36,450 nt of DNA from an uncultured Clostridia bacterium (GTDB taxonomy: Bacteria; Bacillota; Clostridia; TANB77; CAG-508): NCBI GenBank assembly GCA_949155365.1, contig CASCUT010000021.1:1-36450 (forward strand). Direction: 5' to 3'. The position numbers were made by a program, and so were the translations under genes. This document shows, one piece after another, positions 15,996-24,906 of this stretch. Every line of letters begins with the position of its first letter. Within the stretch, counting starts at the first letter, position 1. The notes under the pieces were generated by a model that saw only the letters and a list, made by a program, of their open reading frames with translations, was not told where the DNA came from and searched no databases.

Positions 15996-16985
15996 TTATC
16001 TTTCTTCGTCTTGTTTTGGTTGATTGTGTGTTGTTTGATTTGTTTGTTGTTTTTGTTTTACAATTCCTCTGAAATAGAATGCTCTTGCTTGTGTATTTTC
16101 AAAGCTAAATTCGCTTGTGACATTGTCAATAAAAAGATTTTTAGAATTTGCTATATTGTTTAGAAATTCTAGCATTTGGCTTGATAGGTGGTTTGCCTGT
16201 TGCATTTTTAGTATTTCTTTGGCTTGTTTTATGGGAAGGGTATCATCTAGGTTGAAATCATATTTTTTTAGTTCTTCATAGATGCTATTTTCGCTAATTA
16301 TTGCTGATATTATGCCGTTGTCTTTTAATAGTCTGCAGGCCAAGTTGTAGAATGTAATATCTTGTTGTTTGCTAAATGGTGGATTCATTATGATGTGTGT
16401 AGGTGTAGGAATTAGCCTTTTTGCTATTGCGGTTTGAAAGGTGGTGTTTATTACATTTTTGTAGCCTTTTTGCTTTAATATGTTACAACATTCTTGATTT
16501 GGTTCTATTGCCCATATGAAGTTTTTAGAGATATTTAGTCCGTCTATTAGTCTTCCTTCTCCTGCGGATGGGTCTAATATGATATTGTTTTGGGAAGGGT
16601 TAATGTGGTGGGTGATAAAGTCTTGTAAGTAAGTTATTGCATATTTTTTGGTGTAATAGCTTTGTGTGTTCTCTCGTTCTTGTTCTTCTTGCGTTATGAT
16701 GTTTTCACCTTTGTTGTATCTTTCAATTGTTTCCTGGATAAGGTTTAGGAAGTTGTTTCGTCTATTTTGGTTTAAGCAAATGTCGTCTGGTATGATATAT
16801 TCGTTGTATTTTTCGCTCCAAGTTAGTCCGTATTTTTGCATAGCTATTGAGAAGTCTTTTAGTTGGGTGGACATGGTGTATGGTTGTGTTTCTGTGTTGA
16901 TTAGTTTTATGGAATAGATTGGAGCGGTTTCGTCATTTCGTTTTTCAAATAGGTTGTGTTGGATTAGGATATATTCTATTTTCAT
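15996..16985 (-). CDS. Adenine-type DNA methyltransferase-like protein
   Basis: This 329-residue SAM-dependent methyltransferase has motif I LDPSAGEGRLIDGL (DPSAGEG at 138-144), an acidic residue after the next strand (AIEPNQ), and motif IV NPPF at 201-204, the signature of N6-adenine methylation. The NPPF order places it in the gamma-like class. An N-terminal ~110 residues show no clear motif and the C-terminus is Gln/Thr-rich and low complexity. No restriction partner is adjacent; the next genes are Nudix, GNAT and Spx-like. It may be an orphan methylase of mobile origin. The ATG has a GGAG site. The terminator hairpin at 17067-17140 separates it from the hsdM relic. Confidence 0.82.
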   Translation of the reverse strand: MKIEYILIQHNLFEKRNDETAPIYSIKLINTETQPYTMSTQLKDFSIAMQKYGLTWSEKYNEYIIPDDICLNQNRRNNFLNLIQETIERYNKGENIITQEEQERENTQSYYTKKYAITYLQDFITHHINPSQNNIILDPSAGEGRLIDGLNISKNFIWAIEPNQECCNILKQKGYKNVINTTFQTAIAKRLIPTPTHIIMNPPFSKQQDITFYNLACRLLKDNGIISAIISENSIYEELKKYDFNLDDTLPIKQAKEILKMQQANHLSSQMLEFLNNIANSKNLFIDNVTSEFSFENTQARAFYFRGIVKQKQQTNQTTHNQPKQDEER

Positions 16986-17066
16986 GGGTAGGACTCCTTT
17001 TTGATTTAATTAAATGAATGGGAAACTTTTTAATTGTTTCTGTAATCTATAAGATATCATATTATA

Positions 17067-17140
17067 AAAATTAGAAAAAGAAAAGACTGCTACCAAATTT
17101 TTTTATACTTTGTCAGCAGTCTAAGGAATTTTCTAATTTT
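17067..17140 (-). terminator. Large hairpin terminator downstream of the hsdM relic
   Basis: Two nested stems pair AAAATTAGAAAA (17067-17078) with TTTTCTAATTTT (17129-17140), and AGACTGCT (17084-17091) with AGCAGTCT (17115-17122). On the minus strand the inner stem is followed by TTTTCTTTTTC. It probably ends transcription from the right before the methyltransferase cluster. Confidence 0.6.
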
Positions 17141-17360
17141 CCTTGTTGTTCTTTTCTCGTTTACCCTTTCATCTATTTGCTAGAACCTTTATTATGTCCT
17201 ATCCTTTTTAATCTTCTTTTGCTATTCTCAGTTTTCAGTATCCTCTTCTGTAATATTGGTTACTGTATTACTATCTAAATTCCAAATTCCAAGGTATTTT
17301 TCAAAAAATTTCTTTACTTTTTTAATAATAGTTTCTTTTCGGTTCTATTTTCTCCTCCAA

Positions 17361-18030
17361 AGGATCATATACTTTATTTACTAATGTTTTTCCAACAATA
17401 GCAAGTTTTGTTAGTCATTCGCTTACTTCTTGCGGTATAAAAAACTCTCTCCCAGATTTACCTGCATTTGATGCATACATTGACATCAAAACCAAATGCA
17501 TCTATTTTATTTTCTTGATATTTTTCTAAATTAATACTCGCTATACCATCAAGAATTTTAACAAGCTTTTCATTTCTTTTTGTAACGGTTGTACCTAATT
17601 TATTACTATTAACATCTATATCATCAAATAATCCAAAAAAATTATCTTCGCTTTCACTACCAACTGCACTATTTTCAATGTTGTTAAATATTCTTTCTAA
17701 TGTTTCATTTAAATTCTCATCGTCTTTTGCTTTATTACATATATTACAAAATAGTTCTGAAGGAAGAATAAAGAATCCTTTCTCTTTCACTAAATTCTCT
17801 CTTTCGGTTTCTGCCATTTCATCTGCTATTTTTGCATAATCAAATGAAGTATCTCCTGCTCGTTGCTCTCCTTCGTTTATGTAATTTGTTATATTTTCTG
17901 ATATATATCTATAAAACATGATACCTAAAACATATTGCTTAAAGTCCCAACCATCTACTGAGCATCTTAAATCATCTGCTATAGACCTTATTGCTCTATG
18001 TAGTTCTTCTCTCTCTTTATTGTTTTTCAT
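17361..18030 (-). pseudogene. Decayed type I methylase subunit (hsdM relic)
   Basis: The intact N-terminal 190 codons match an HsdM N-terminal domain (DLRCSVDGWDFKQYVLGIMF). The frame shifts at IDAFG. In another frame it continues LMSMYASNAGKSGREFFIPQ, with a TGA at the expected SELLTKLA, then VNKVYDP. It stops exactly where DPACGSG should follow, so the SAM-binding core is gone. It is of a different HsdM type from the intact gene at 33896. Between 17141 and 17360 the minus strand reads an unrecognised fragment (KKVKKFFEKYLGIWNLDS). Upstream, ATTATTCTAGTATA at 18055-18068 is identical to a box upstream of the intact hsdM. Certain pseudogene. Confidence 0.85.
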
Positions 18031-18196
18031 TTTTATTTCCTCTAATCAAAATGTATTATTCTAGTATACTTTACGCATCTTTTTTCTCCCATTTTATATC
18101 AATGTTTATGATATATTTCATTTTATTCTTCTATTTCATTATTGCTTTTTTATCTGTCAAATTATTAGGTTATAACCTTAAAATCATTCCTGCTGT

Positions 18197-19492
18197 TTAT
18201 TTCAAATTTTTTCTATGGTAACTCATATAATATTCCATTTTGTTATCCATATTTATCTTAATATTTTGTGTAATTCCTAATATTTTTCTGTCTTCTAAGG
18301 ATAATTTTTCAGAAATTATTATATTTCCTTCATTATCAAAACTAATTAAATGTTTATCAAATAAAGAATCATGTAAACTACATAATAAAAGACCATTATT
18401 TATATCACATTTTTCTTTTAAATCAGAATTTTTCCATTCTTTTATGTGACTAGCAATTAATAATTCTTTGTTACATAAATTACAAATACAACACTTTTCT
18501 TCATATTTTTCCAACAACATTTTTTTGTATATGCCTTGTCCTATTCTAATCTTTACAATTGCTTCTTTCTCTCCAACAGAAAAATCCGTTTTTCTTAACA
18601 TTTTATCTGTCTCTTCAACTTCTTTTTCTGTTAAATTTTTTATAGATTTATCTCTATTATTATATTTTTCATATCCATAAATTCTAACAAATTCATCTAT
18701 TGATAAGTCTCTTCCTGTTAATTGTTTTTGTCTCGAAAGTTGACTACGAATCCATGTACAGTCAGAAGGTATATGTAATTTGCCTTCTTTTATTTTCATT
18801 TTTTTATTATCAATGTCTTTTTTTATAAGTTCTTTTATTATGTCATCGGTATATTTATATTTTTGAGGAAGAAATTTGCATTCATTAAACCCTAAAAATT
18901 TAACATAGTCTTCTTCATTTAATTTTCTTATATTTTTGTATCTGTGAAATAATTTATAATCTGGTCGAAGAAAGGGAACTTCTGTAACATATACCTTCTT
19001 TCCTGTTTTAATGATTATTTTTTCTTTTGGTTGTAATACATCTAATCTATACTTATGAATCAAGTGTAGTATTTGTTTCCATTTTATATCTTCTTTTATG
19101 TCATCATAAAAAAAGATTTTTGTTTCTTCTGTATTTTTTATATTTTGTAAAGTAATGGCAAATTTACCGTTATAATCATTCATTAGTTCTATTTTGTATT
19201 TATTGTCTTCATAGATATAATTCTCATTTTCTATCATCTTTTTTATTAAATTAATATCTTCGTCAGATGCTAAGTATATAGAACTTTTATCGTATTCTTT
19301 TAAATTTGTTTTATTTTGGCCTTCATTTATTCTTTGTTTGGAAATGTTAAATATTTCTGCAATTTTTGCATTGGTAATATTAAATTCTTCTATTAACTTT
19401 TTACTTGCTCTGTCTCTTTTTAGAGTATTTTCTTTTTTTATAATTTCCACTACCTTTTCATATTTTCGTTTTATTTTACCCAATAATATCAT
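18197..19492 (-). CDS. HNH endonuclease with N-terminal helix-turn-helix
   Basis: This 431-residue protein has a short N-terminal helix-turn-helix-like region (NITNAKIAEIFNISKQRINE), a middle part with no motif I recognise, and a C-terminal HNH domain of the HNH_2 type. That domain has CCICNLCNKELLIASHIKEW near 334-353, then DINNGLLLCSLHDSLFD near 365-380. The SHIKEW His and the LHDSLFD His fit the ββα-metal active site, and the CxxC pairs bind zinc. It probably cuts DNA, as a restriction or mobile-element nuclease. The start has no good ribosome site, so translation may begin elsewhere. Between its start and 19731 the AT-rich sequence shows only a 10-bp inverted repeat (19589-19598 with 19631-19640). 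Confidence 0.85.
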   Translation of the reverse strand: MILLGKIKRKYEKVVEIIKKENTLKRDRASKKLIEEFNITNAKIAEIFNISKQRINEGQNKTNLKEYDKSSIYLASDEDINLIKKMIENENYIYEDNKYKIELMNDYNGKFAITLQNIKNTEETKIFFYDDIKEDIKWKQILHLIHKYRLDVLQPKEKIIIKTGKKVYVTEVPFLRPDYKLFHRYKNIRKLNEEDYVKFLGFNECKFLPQKYKYTDDIIKELIKKDIDNKKMKIKEGKLHIPSDCTWIRSQLSRQKQLTGRDLSIDEFVRIYGYEKYNNRDKSIKNLTEKEVEETDKMLRKTDFSVGEKEAIVKIRIGQGIYKKMLLEKYEEKCCICNLCNKELLIASHIKEWKNSDLKEKCDINNGLLLCSLHDSLFDKHLISFDNEGNIIISEKLSLEDRKILGITQNIKINMDNKMEYYMSYHRKNLK

Positions 19493-19731
19493 ATAAGTTT
19501 CTATTATTCAACTAATAGCGATAATATGTTTTGCATTTATTTGTCTTATTCTTTCTTTGATTTCAAATTTTTTTCAAAAATTATAGATAAAATCAATTCA
19601 ATTATTTTTGATAAAATAATTTGTAGGAAAAATTGATTTTTAGTAGTTTTTTATTTTTCTTTCAATTAATTATGTGATATTATTTTAGTTATGCAAATAA
19701 GCTACTACATATTTTTATTTTCTTTACAAGT

Positions 19732-19760
19732 TTCGACAAACTTTTCTTTTTGTTTATGAT
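19732..19760 (+). promoter_or_regulatory. Promoter with TTCGACA element for the 54-residue gene
   Basis: TTCGACA (19732-19738), 16 bases, TATGAT (19755-19760), about 38 bases before the ATG. It is the only plus-strand copy of the shared promoter layout that drives a gene, which shows the element is oriented with transcription. Confidence 0.6.
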
Positions 19761-19798
19761 ATTCTGTTGTTTCATTCGGTTTTAGAAAGGAGAATCAC

Positions 19799-19963
19799 AT
19801 GTTACAAATCACAAATGACGAAAAAGTCGGTCAAGAACTTGGCACTATATCTATTTCGATTTACAAAGATAACGAATCTGGCTTATCTGCTTTTGGTATT
19901 AATGCAGATGAGGATGTAGAACTTTTTAGTTATGCTATTGTAGATACTATGAAGAAATTTTAG
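19799..19963 (+). CDS. 54-residue unknown protein in its own transcription unit
   Basis: The ORF begins MLQITNDEKVGQELGTISIS and ends AIVDTMKKF. AAAGGAG sits six bases before the ATG, a consensus-like promoter lies upstream and an intrinsic terminator overlaps the stop codon. It is therefore almost certainly expressed although short. It is acidic, has no membrane segment or signal peptide, and looks like a small beta-rich fold (GTISISIYKDNESGLSAFGI). I do not recognise a family. It stands on the opposite strand to nearly all neighbours, in an accessory region. A small regulator, antitoxin-like or phage-derived protein are possibilities without direct support. Confidence 0.75.
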   Translation: MLQITNDEKVGQELGTISISIYKDNESGLSAFGINADEDVELFSYAIVDTMKKF

Positions 19964-19988
19964 ACTAGCTTTTGTTAGTCTTTTTTTA
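19962..19988 (+). terminator. Terminator of the 54-residue gene
   Basis: AGACTA (19962-19967) pairs with TAGTCT (19976-19981) across an eight-base loop, followed by a run of seven to eight T. It overlaps the TAG stop codon. Confidence 0.8.
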
Positions 19989-20011
19989 TTTGTTAATTTG
20001 TTAGTTTTGTA

Positions 20012-20158
20012 TTAATTTCTTTGTGCTTCTTCTTTAGGTTTGTAATCTACACATTTTGTATAAATTGCGGATTCGTTATTAAAAGCTAGTATTTTTTTAT
20101 CTTAATTTCCTTTACAATACTTACACATTTTATTTAGATATATTTTTTCTCTTGTCAT
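20012..20158 (-). pseudogene. Broken mini-ORF with a CxxC pair
   Basis: On the minus strand an ATG at 20156-20158 opens MTREKIYLNKMCKYCKGN, followed by TAA (20102-20104). The same frame continues DKKILAFNNESAIYTKCVDY and ends at 20012. The continuous amino-acid-like composition with C-x2-C and a third Cys suggests a 48-residue zinc-binding protein hit by one nonsense change. There is no good ribosome site and no family match, so this is a tentative call. Confidence 0.35.
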
Positions 20159-20295
20159 ATATGTTACTTCTTTTGTTTATTTTATAAAACTTTATGAAAT
20201 ATATAGATTTTGTGCTATTTTTATCTGACATATTACTATGTATGCTATCATAAGCTTGTCCTCTAAATTTCATATTTTGTATTACTTTTTCTTGA

Positions 20296-20463
20296 TGTGG
20301 TGAAGTTTTACTCCTTGATTTTATTGATACTAATATTGACCGTTGTAGTGTTGATTTTAATAAAGCAAAAATAAATGTAAAAGGTGGTACACAACTAAAA
20401 GGTATTAAAACAGGTAAAAATAGACAACTTTGTGTGTCTCAAGATTATGCAGATAAGGTATAA
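20296..20463 (+). pseudogene. Remnant of a tyrosine recombinase (integrase)
   Basis: A 55-codon frame reads GEVLLLDFIDTNIDRCSVDF, then NKAKINVKGGTQLKGIKTGK, and ends DYADKV. This matches the layout of the integrase catalytic domain after its first catalytic arginine (GE-x-L-x-L-x-(W/F)-x-DID). The arginine side is lost: a TGA directly precedes the fragment. Downstream frames are closed. It indicates that an integrated element once lay here; the flanking small genes fit such a scar. The family match is by eye. Confidence 0.5.
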
Positions 20464-20801
20464 GTATATTACAACTATAAAGAAGCCTAGACGAAAATAC
20501 TCTGATGTTTTTAATAGAGCCTTATTCTACTGGTTGTAAGGGGGTGAACTTATAACCTTCGGGTTATGAGCGACATTTGACGGCTTTTTGTGAGTTTGTG
20601 AAAATTAGAGTTTTTATTGGTATTTAGGTATTTACAAGAGTTTTAGTTTATGGAACATTTGTGTCTTTTTATGGCATTTTTGGAGTGGATATTACCCAAT
20701 TTTTACCCAGCTCGTGTAATACGTTTGTTCTTAGAAATTTGGCTCTTGTAGGTGCTTTTTTGAAAATGAAAAATTTTAATTTTTGGAGGTAGTTTTTTAT
20801 T
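20464..20801. other. Gene-free stretch with a UUCG hairpin
   Basis: No convincing ORF is found. At 20549-20570 CTTATAACC pairs with GGTTATGAG around a UUCG tetraloop, a very stable RNA hairpin. The rest is likely residue of the integrated element. A GGAGG before 20802 is the ribosome site for the next gene, at rather long spacing (about 12 bases). Confidence 0.5.
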
Positions 20802-21095
20802 ATGAGTAATTTAAGAGAAGTTAATGATGATATTTTGAAAGATTGGCTAGATTTTAGAGAAGATTCTATTGCTAGTCTTACTTGTGCAAAGGATAAAATG
20901 CATTTTATTTGTTTTGAGGAGATTTCTGAGAAGATTTTGAGAAATGTTCCTGAGCAGAATAAAAAGTATGTTGAGAAACAGTTAAAACTGCTTGATGATA
21001 ATTTCTTTGATTATATTTGCTATTGGAATGAAAAGTATTATAGGAATGGTTTTTGTGATGGAGTGCAGCTGATTTGTGGATGTTTTGGAAAATAA
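20802..21095 (+). CDS. Unknown 97-residue protein of mobile-element type
   Basis: The protein begins MSNLREVNDDILKDWLDFRE, is helical and charged, and ends YYRNGFCDGVQLICGCFGK. The closing Y-x-x-G-F-x-D-G-x-x-L pattern recalls small proteins common in conjugative elements and prophages of Bacillota, but I cannot name a family. It stands alone on the plus strand, downstream of an integrase remnant, and converges on the helicase gene. The stop is followed within about ten bases by a hairpin. A GGAGG site is present at long spacing. Probably a real gene. Confidence 0.65.
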   Translation: MSNLREVNDDILKDWLDFREDSIASLTCAKDKMHFICFEEISEKILRNVPEQNKKYVEKQLKLLDDNFFDYICYWNEKYYRNGFCDGVQLICGCFGK

Positions 21096-21128
21096 AAAAG
21101 TACCGGAAGAATTTAATTTTCTTCCGGT
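21094..21128 (-). terminator. Terminator for the helicase-nuclease transcript
   Basis: A stem of ACCGGAAGAA (21102-21111) with TTCTTCCGGT (21119-21128) is followed on the minus strand by ACTTTTTTATTTT. It sits 45 bases past the helicase stop codon and may also serve the convergent small gene. Confidence 0.8.
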
Positions 21129-21172
21129 TAATTTATAATCATAACAATTTAGAATAAAATAACTTTAAAATA

Positions 21173-24100
21173 TTAATTACTTGCGATTACATACAGTTTA
21201 ATTCCCAATGTATCAAATAACCATGTTTTAGTAACTCCTAATAATTCTAGTTGAGCATCCGTTACTTTATTTTTAGATACTCCTGGTTGAACAATGTATA
21301 TATTCATTTTAGTTGAATATACTCTTGACATATTTATCAATGAATTAACTGTATTTTTATCACCTATTTCAAATCTGCTTGCCCCATTGTGTTTATTTTC
21401 TCTTAAATTTTCTCTTCTTAATATGTGTTTCAACAATCTTTCTGGTTTTATTTTCCAATTAATTGATTTTTGAGCTTGTCCACATACTTCATATAAATCT
21501 CCTATTCTTGCCCCAGGTAAATCTTCTTTTGAATATTTACAATGGAACAAATCTATATTAATTATCTCATTATCGGTTTTTATAGCTATAATATCTGATA
21601 TTTCTCCAGAACCATCGTCATCGAAAATCAAATCATACCCATTAGACTTAATAGTATCAATTACCTTATATTGAATTGTATCATTTTCTTTTTCAATTCC
21701 TTGAGATTCTTTTCTAATATCTATTTTATCCCAATTATATACAATAATATCTTCTTTGTTAAATTTAGGAATTCCTTTTGTAGTTGCTTCTAGATAATAT
21801 GTATTCTCTAGTGTTGAGCCATCTGCATAAGTTATTTTAGGTGGATATAATTCAAACCATTCTGTTAGCTCTTTATATCTATATCCTGTTTTTATTTCTA
21901 CTGTTTTCCCCTCTTTAGAATAAACTGCTTTTTTATTAATTATCTTCATTTCAAATTTTTCATTAATACCATTTTCTTCACTTTCTATTACAAATTTTAT
22001 TTTTCCATTTTCTATATCATTAGATAACTTTATATCAACCTCTGTTAATTCAGCTGTTTTGTCCCCACATCTTATGATGTATCTACTTTCATTGTCAATT
22101 AATATATCAGGTTGAAATTCTATACATACTGGAACCTTATTAGGTAATTTTTCTATATCTTGAGGAACTGGTATATCTTTTATAATTTCTTCTACCTTAA
22201 TATCAGGATTACAAATTTTTTCTCCTACTCTATCACACCACTCTTTCCATTCCAATAGGTTACCGATTTTTTTGCTCCATATTTTTCCTTTTTTAGAACA
22301 TCCAATACTTGTTTCATCTTGATTTTCATATCCCTTTCCAAATAAATTATTTTTATATGAGTTTAATTTATTTGGGTCAGATATTCCCTCTATTACATCT
22401 CTTCCTGCGTACATTCTATAACTTACGTATCCACTATTATTTGCATTTAATCCCAATGTAGAAAGTTTTAGTCGTTGTATATTATATAAACATTTAAAGG
22501 TATTTTCACCTTTTATGGGTTCTGCATCTTCAAAACATTTATTCAATATTTCTGTAGGTGGATTCTTTGTAGTAGTTCCTACATAAATGATTTTTTTGTA
22601 TTTATCAAAATATATAATATATAAGTCAAATACAACCTCTCTAACGTCTTCATTTCTGCACCAATCAGTTTTTCCTACATGTTTTTCTATACATGCTAGC
22701 ACATTTTCTTCATAGTTCTGTGATATAATAATATTATCATTCTTTATTTTTTCTATTGCTCTGTCAATTAAAAAATTTTGATATTTTGTTTTAAAAGTAT
22801 ACATACTTAATGCAGGATATATATTTTGGAGTGGAACTATTTCTGGAATTTCCCCCTCAAAATTTTGTAAAAATTTAATTTTTCTATCTTCTTTATCAAC
22901 TAATACATCTGCTGTCTGTCTAATAATCTTATTCCAATCTGAATCCTGTGAATATAATTCTTCCATAGCTTTATTCGTCATCTCATTTGAAATATTAGCT
23001 ATTATAGTAGCATCTCCAATCTTATTATTGCTCGTTCTTGTAAATCTTCCAACAAATTGTATAGTTGTTGCTATAGACTTGTGTGGATCATGTATTGCTG
23101 CAATTTTTAATCTTGGGAAATCGAAACCTTCTCCTAACATATTTACGCAAATAATGATTTTACAATCTCCTTTATAAAGCTTTTCTAATATTTCATTTTT
23201 CTTATTTTTATTCATTTCATTATTTATCATTAACGGTTTAAATTCCGGTGCTATTTGATTATATATTTCTGATACTTGCTCTGCCCTTATAATAGATTCA
23301 ACTCTTGCCATAGCGACATGTTCCCAACCATCTTCTATATCTCTTTTTAATACTTCAACTGTTTTTTTAGCTATTGTTTCATCTGCTTTTTGCTCATCAA
23401 ATTGCATAACTGATTCAAAATTAATAGCTTTAAAGTATTTTTCTTCTTGTGCTTGCAATAAACTATACTTATATATAATATCTCCTTTTAGCATTTTCCG
23501 ATCATTTCTAAATGGCGTAGCTGTAAATTGTACAATTTTATTTTTAAACTTATTAGCTATATCTCCCCATTTATTCAATGTAATATGATGGGCTTCATCA
23601 ATAAATAAATGTGAAAAATTATTATTCATATTTTTTTTGCCTAAATTTATAGCTAATTGCATACTTGTAATTACAACATTACATTGTTTAAAAAATTCTG
23701 CTTCTTCCCCTTTTGATTTAAATCCCTTTTTTAAGATTCCAACAACAGGATATTTACAATTTCTATTTATAATGCCTAATTTTCTTAATATTCCTAATTG
23801 CTTAAATTTATTCCCTATTTGCTCTCTTAATGCATTACTAGGAGTAATGACTATTAGTCTTTTTATCTCTTCACTTAAAAAAGTTGTAAGCATTACTTCT
23901 GTTTTTCCCGTTCCTGTTGGCATTACTACTATTCCCTCTTTATATTTTGGGTTAGTAATGTTAGATAGTATTGCATGAATAGCTCCTACTTGTGGTGTTC
24001 TTAATCCTACTCTAATTATATCATCATTCTCTATTATTTCCTTTTTTATTTTATAATTTGCTTCATACAATTCTTTTATTCGTTCTATATCTTCATCTTG

Positions 24101-24358
24101 CACATATTTAAACCATTTTAATTCAGTTTCTTCATTTAGCTCTGAATCCTTATATTTTAATACATATTTATAATTTTTAAATCTTCTATTTTGATTAGTT
24201 ATTAGTATATCTTCATCTAAAATCGTTTTTAGTAAATATCCATCTTCACATTCATATAATTTAACATCTTCATTTAATCCTGCAAAGCCTAATTGAAAAA
24301 TATTATTTCCACTCATATAACTATTCTTAATAATATATTGTGGGATTTTAATTATCAT
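21173..24358 (-). CDS. SF2 helicase with a probable C-terminal PD-(D/E)xK-like nuclease
   Basis: This 1061-residue protein has a complete SF2 motor: MPTGTGKT at 146-153, DEAH at 254-257, FTATPFR at 278-284, GEGFDFP near 409-415 and QFVGRFTR at 434-441. The middle (about 540-730) has no motif I know. Near 908-941 is YDLIFDDDGSGEISDIIAI, then IDLFHCKYS. The spacing of acidic residues before a D-x-x-x-C-K strand resembles a restriction-nuclease core, followed by PGARIGDLYEVCGQAQKS. Its ATG overlaps the gene at 24348 by 11 bases, so the two are co-translated. A hairpin terminator follows. Neither hsdR-like methylase partners nor a known defence-system layout match. A phage-defence role is inferred from the neighbourhood. 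Nuclease assignment is moderate. Confidence 0.85.
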   Translation of the reverse strand: MIIKIPQYIIKNSYMSGNNIFQLGFAGLNEDVKLYECEDGYLLKTILDEDILITNQNRRFKNYKYVLKYKDSELNEETELKWFKYVQDEDIERIKELYEANYKIKKEIIENDDIIRVGLRTPQVGAIHAILSNITNPKYKEGIVVMPTGTGKTEVMLTTFLSEEIKRLIVITPSNALREQIGNKFKQLGILRKLGIINRNCKYPVVGILKKGFKSKGEEAEFFKQCNVVITSMQLAINLGKKNMNNNFSHLFIDEAHHITLNKWGDIANKFKNKIVQFTATPFRNDRKMLKGDIIYKYSLLQAQEEKYFKAINFESVMQFDEQKADETIAKKTVEVLKRDIEDGWEHVAMARVESIIRAEQVSEIYNQIAPEFKPLMINNEMNKNKKNEILEKLYKGDCKIIICVNMLGEGFDFPRLKIAAIHDPHKSIATTIQFVGRFTRTSNNKIGDATIIANISNEMTNKAMEELYSQDSDWNKIIRQTADVLVDKEDRKIKFLQNFEGEIPEIVPLQNIYPALSMYTFKTKYQNFLIDRAIEKIKNDNIIISQNYEENVLACIEKHVGKTDWCRNEDVREVVFDLYIIYFDKYKKIIYVGTTTKNPPTEILNKCFEDAEPIKGENTFKCLYNIQRLKLSTLGLNANNSGYVSYRMYAGRDVIEGISDPNKLNSYKNNLFGKGYENQDETSIGCSKKGKIWSKKIGNLLEWKEWCDRVGEKICNPDIKVEEIIKDIPVPQDIEKLPNKVPVCIEFQPDILIDNESRYIIRCGDKTAELTEVDIKLSNDIENGKIKFVIESEENGINEKFEMKIINKKAVYSKEGKTVEIKTGYRYKELTEWFELYPPKITYADGSTLENTYYLEATTKGIPKFNKEDIIVYNWDKIDIRKESQGIEKENDTIQYKVIDTIKSNGYDLIFDDDGSGEISDIIAIKTDNEIINIDLFHCKYSKEDLPGARIGDLYEVCGQAQKSINWKIKPERLLKHILRRENLRENKHNGASRFEIGDKNTVNSLINMSRVYSTKMNIYIVQPGVSKNKVTDAQLELLGVTKTWLFDTLGIKLYVIASN

Positions 24359-24770
24359 TTCTATTTTCTCCTCCTTTCACTTTTGTCTGGTTAAATGCTT
24401 CTTTTATCGCCTTATCTAGTTGTTCTTGTACACTATCTTTATTAAAAATACTTCCAAATATTTGACTTGTTGCACTATTTACTGACTCATTATTAGCAAT
24501 TTCTGTAGTTTTTTTAATTTCATTTTCGTTTTCTAATTTTAATATTTCTAACTTATATTTTTGTTCAACTTCTTTTAATTCAAGTTCTAACTTATGCTTT
24601 TCCTTCATTGCTTCAACATCTATTTTATGTTGATTTATTAACTTCTCCATATCAGCTGTATTTTGTATTTTTAATACTTCGATATCCTTTTTATTTCCAC
24701 TCCTAGCCACTAGATATGTTATAATACCACTTATTAGCGCAGTTATGATCGAAAAAATATGTGTTTCCAT
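24348..24770 (-). CDS. Membrane-anchored coiled-coil protein coupled to the helicase
   Basis: This 140-residue protein starts METHIFSIITALISGIITYL, a single N-terminal membrane segment, then a positive turn (ARSGNKK). A long charged coiled coil covers residues 30-95 (KHKLELELKEVEQKYKLEIL). The last 45 residues are polar (SQIFGSIFNKDSVQEQLDKA). The topology suggests a short outside tail and a cytoplasmic coiled coil. It overlaps the helicase gene by 11 bases, so the two are probably made together. The coiled coil could tether or sense for the helicase-nuclease. No family is recognised. A GAGGTG site precedes the ATG. An upstream TATAAT lies near 24817-24822 but lacks a clear -35. Confidence 0.75.
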   Translation of the reverse strand: METHIFSIITALISGIITYLVARSGNKKDIEVLKIQNTADMEKLINQHKIDVEAMKEKHKLELELKEVEQKYKLEILKLENENEIKKTTEIANNESVNSATSQIFGSIFNKDSVQEQLDKAIKEAFNQTKVKGGENRNDN

Positions 24771-24906
24771 CCCTTATCACCTCTTTTCCATAATTTTATT
24801 TTCAAGTACTTGTTATAGTTATTATAATTTTTTTGAATTATTAATTCTATACAAAATCTGACCAGAAAATTATAATTTTTTTAAATTTTCGAGTCATATC
24901 GTATCA

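Noticed and set aside
17991-18221. Plus-strand ORF of 76 residues between the hsdM relic and the HNH gene
   Set aside because: No ribosome site, overlaps both neighbours antisense, hydrophobic shadow composition.
20281-20383. Membrane-like reading of the integrase fragment in another frame
   Set aside because: The frame that reads GEVLLLDFIDTNID fits the integrase layout; the hydrophobic frame is a chance shadow of T-rich codons.
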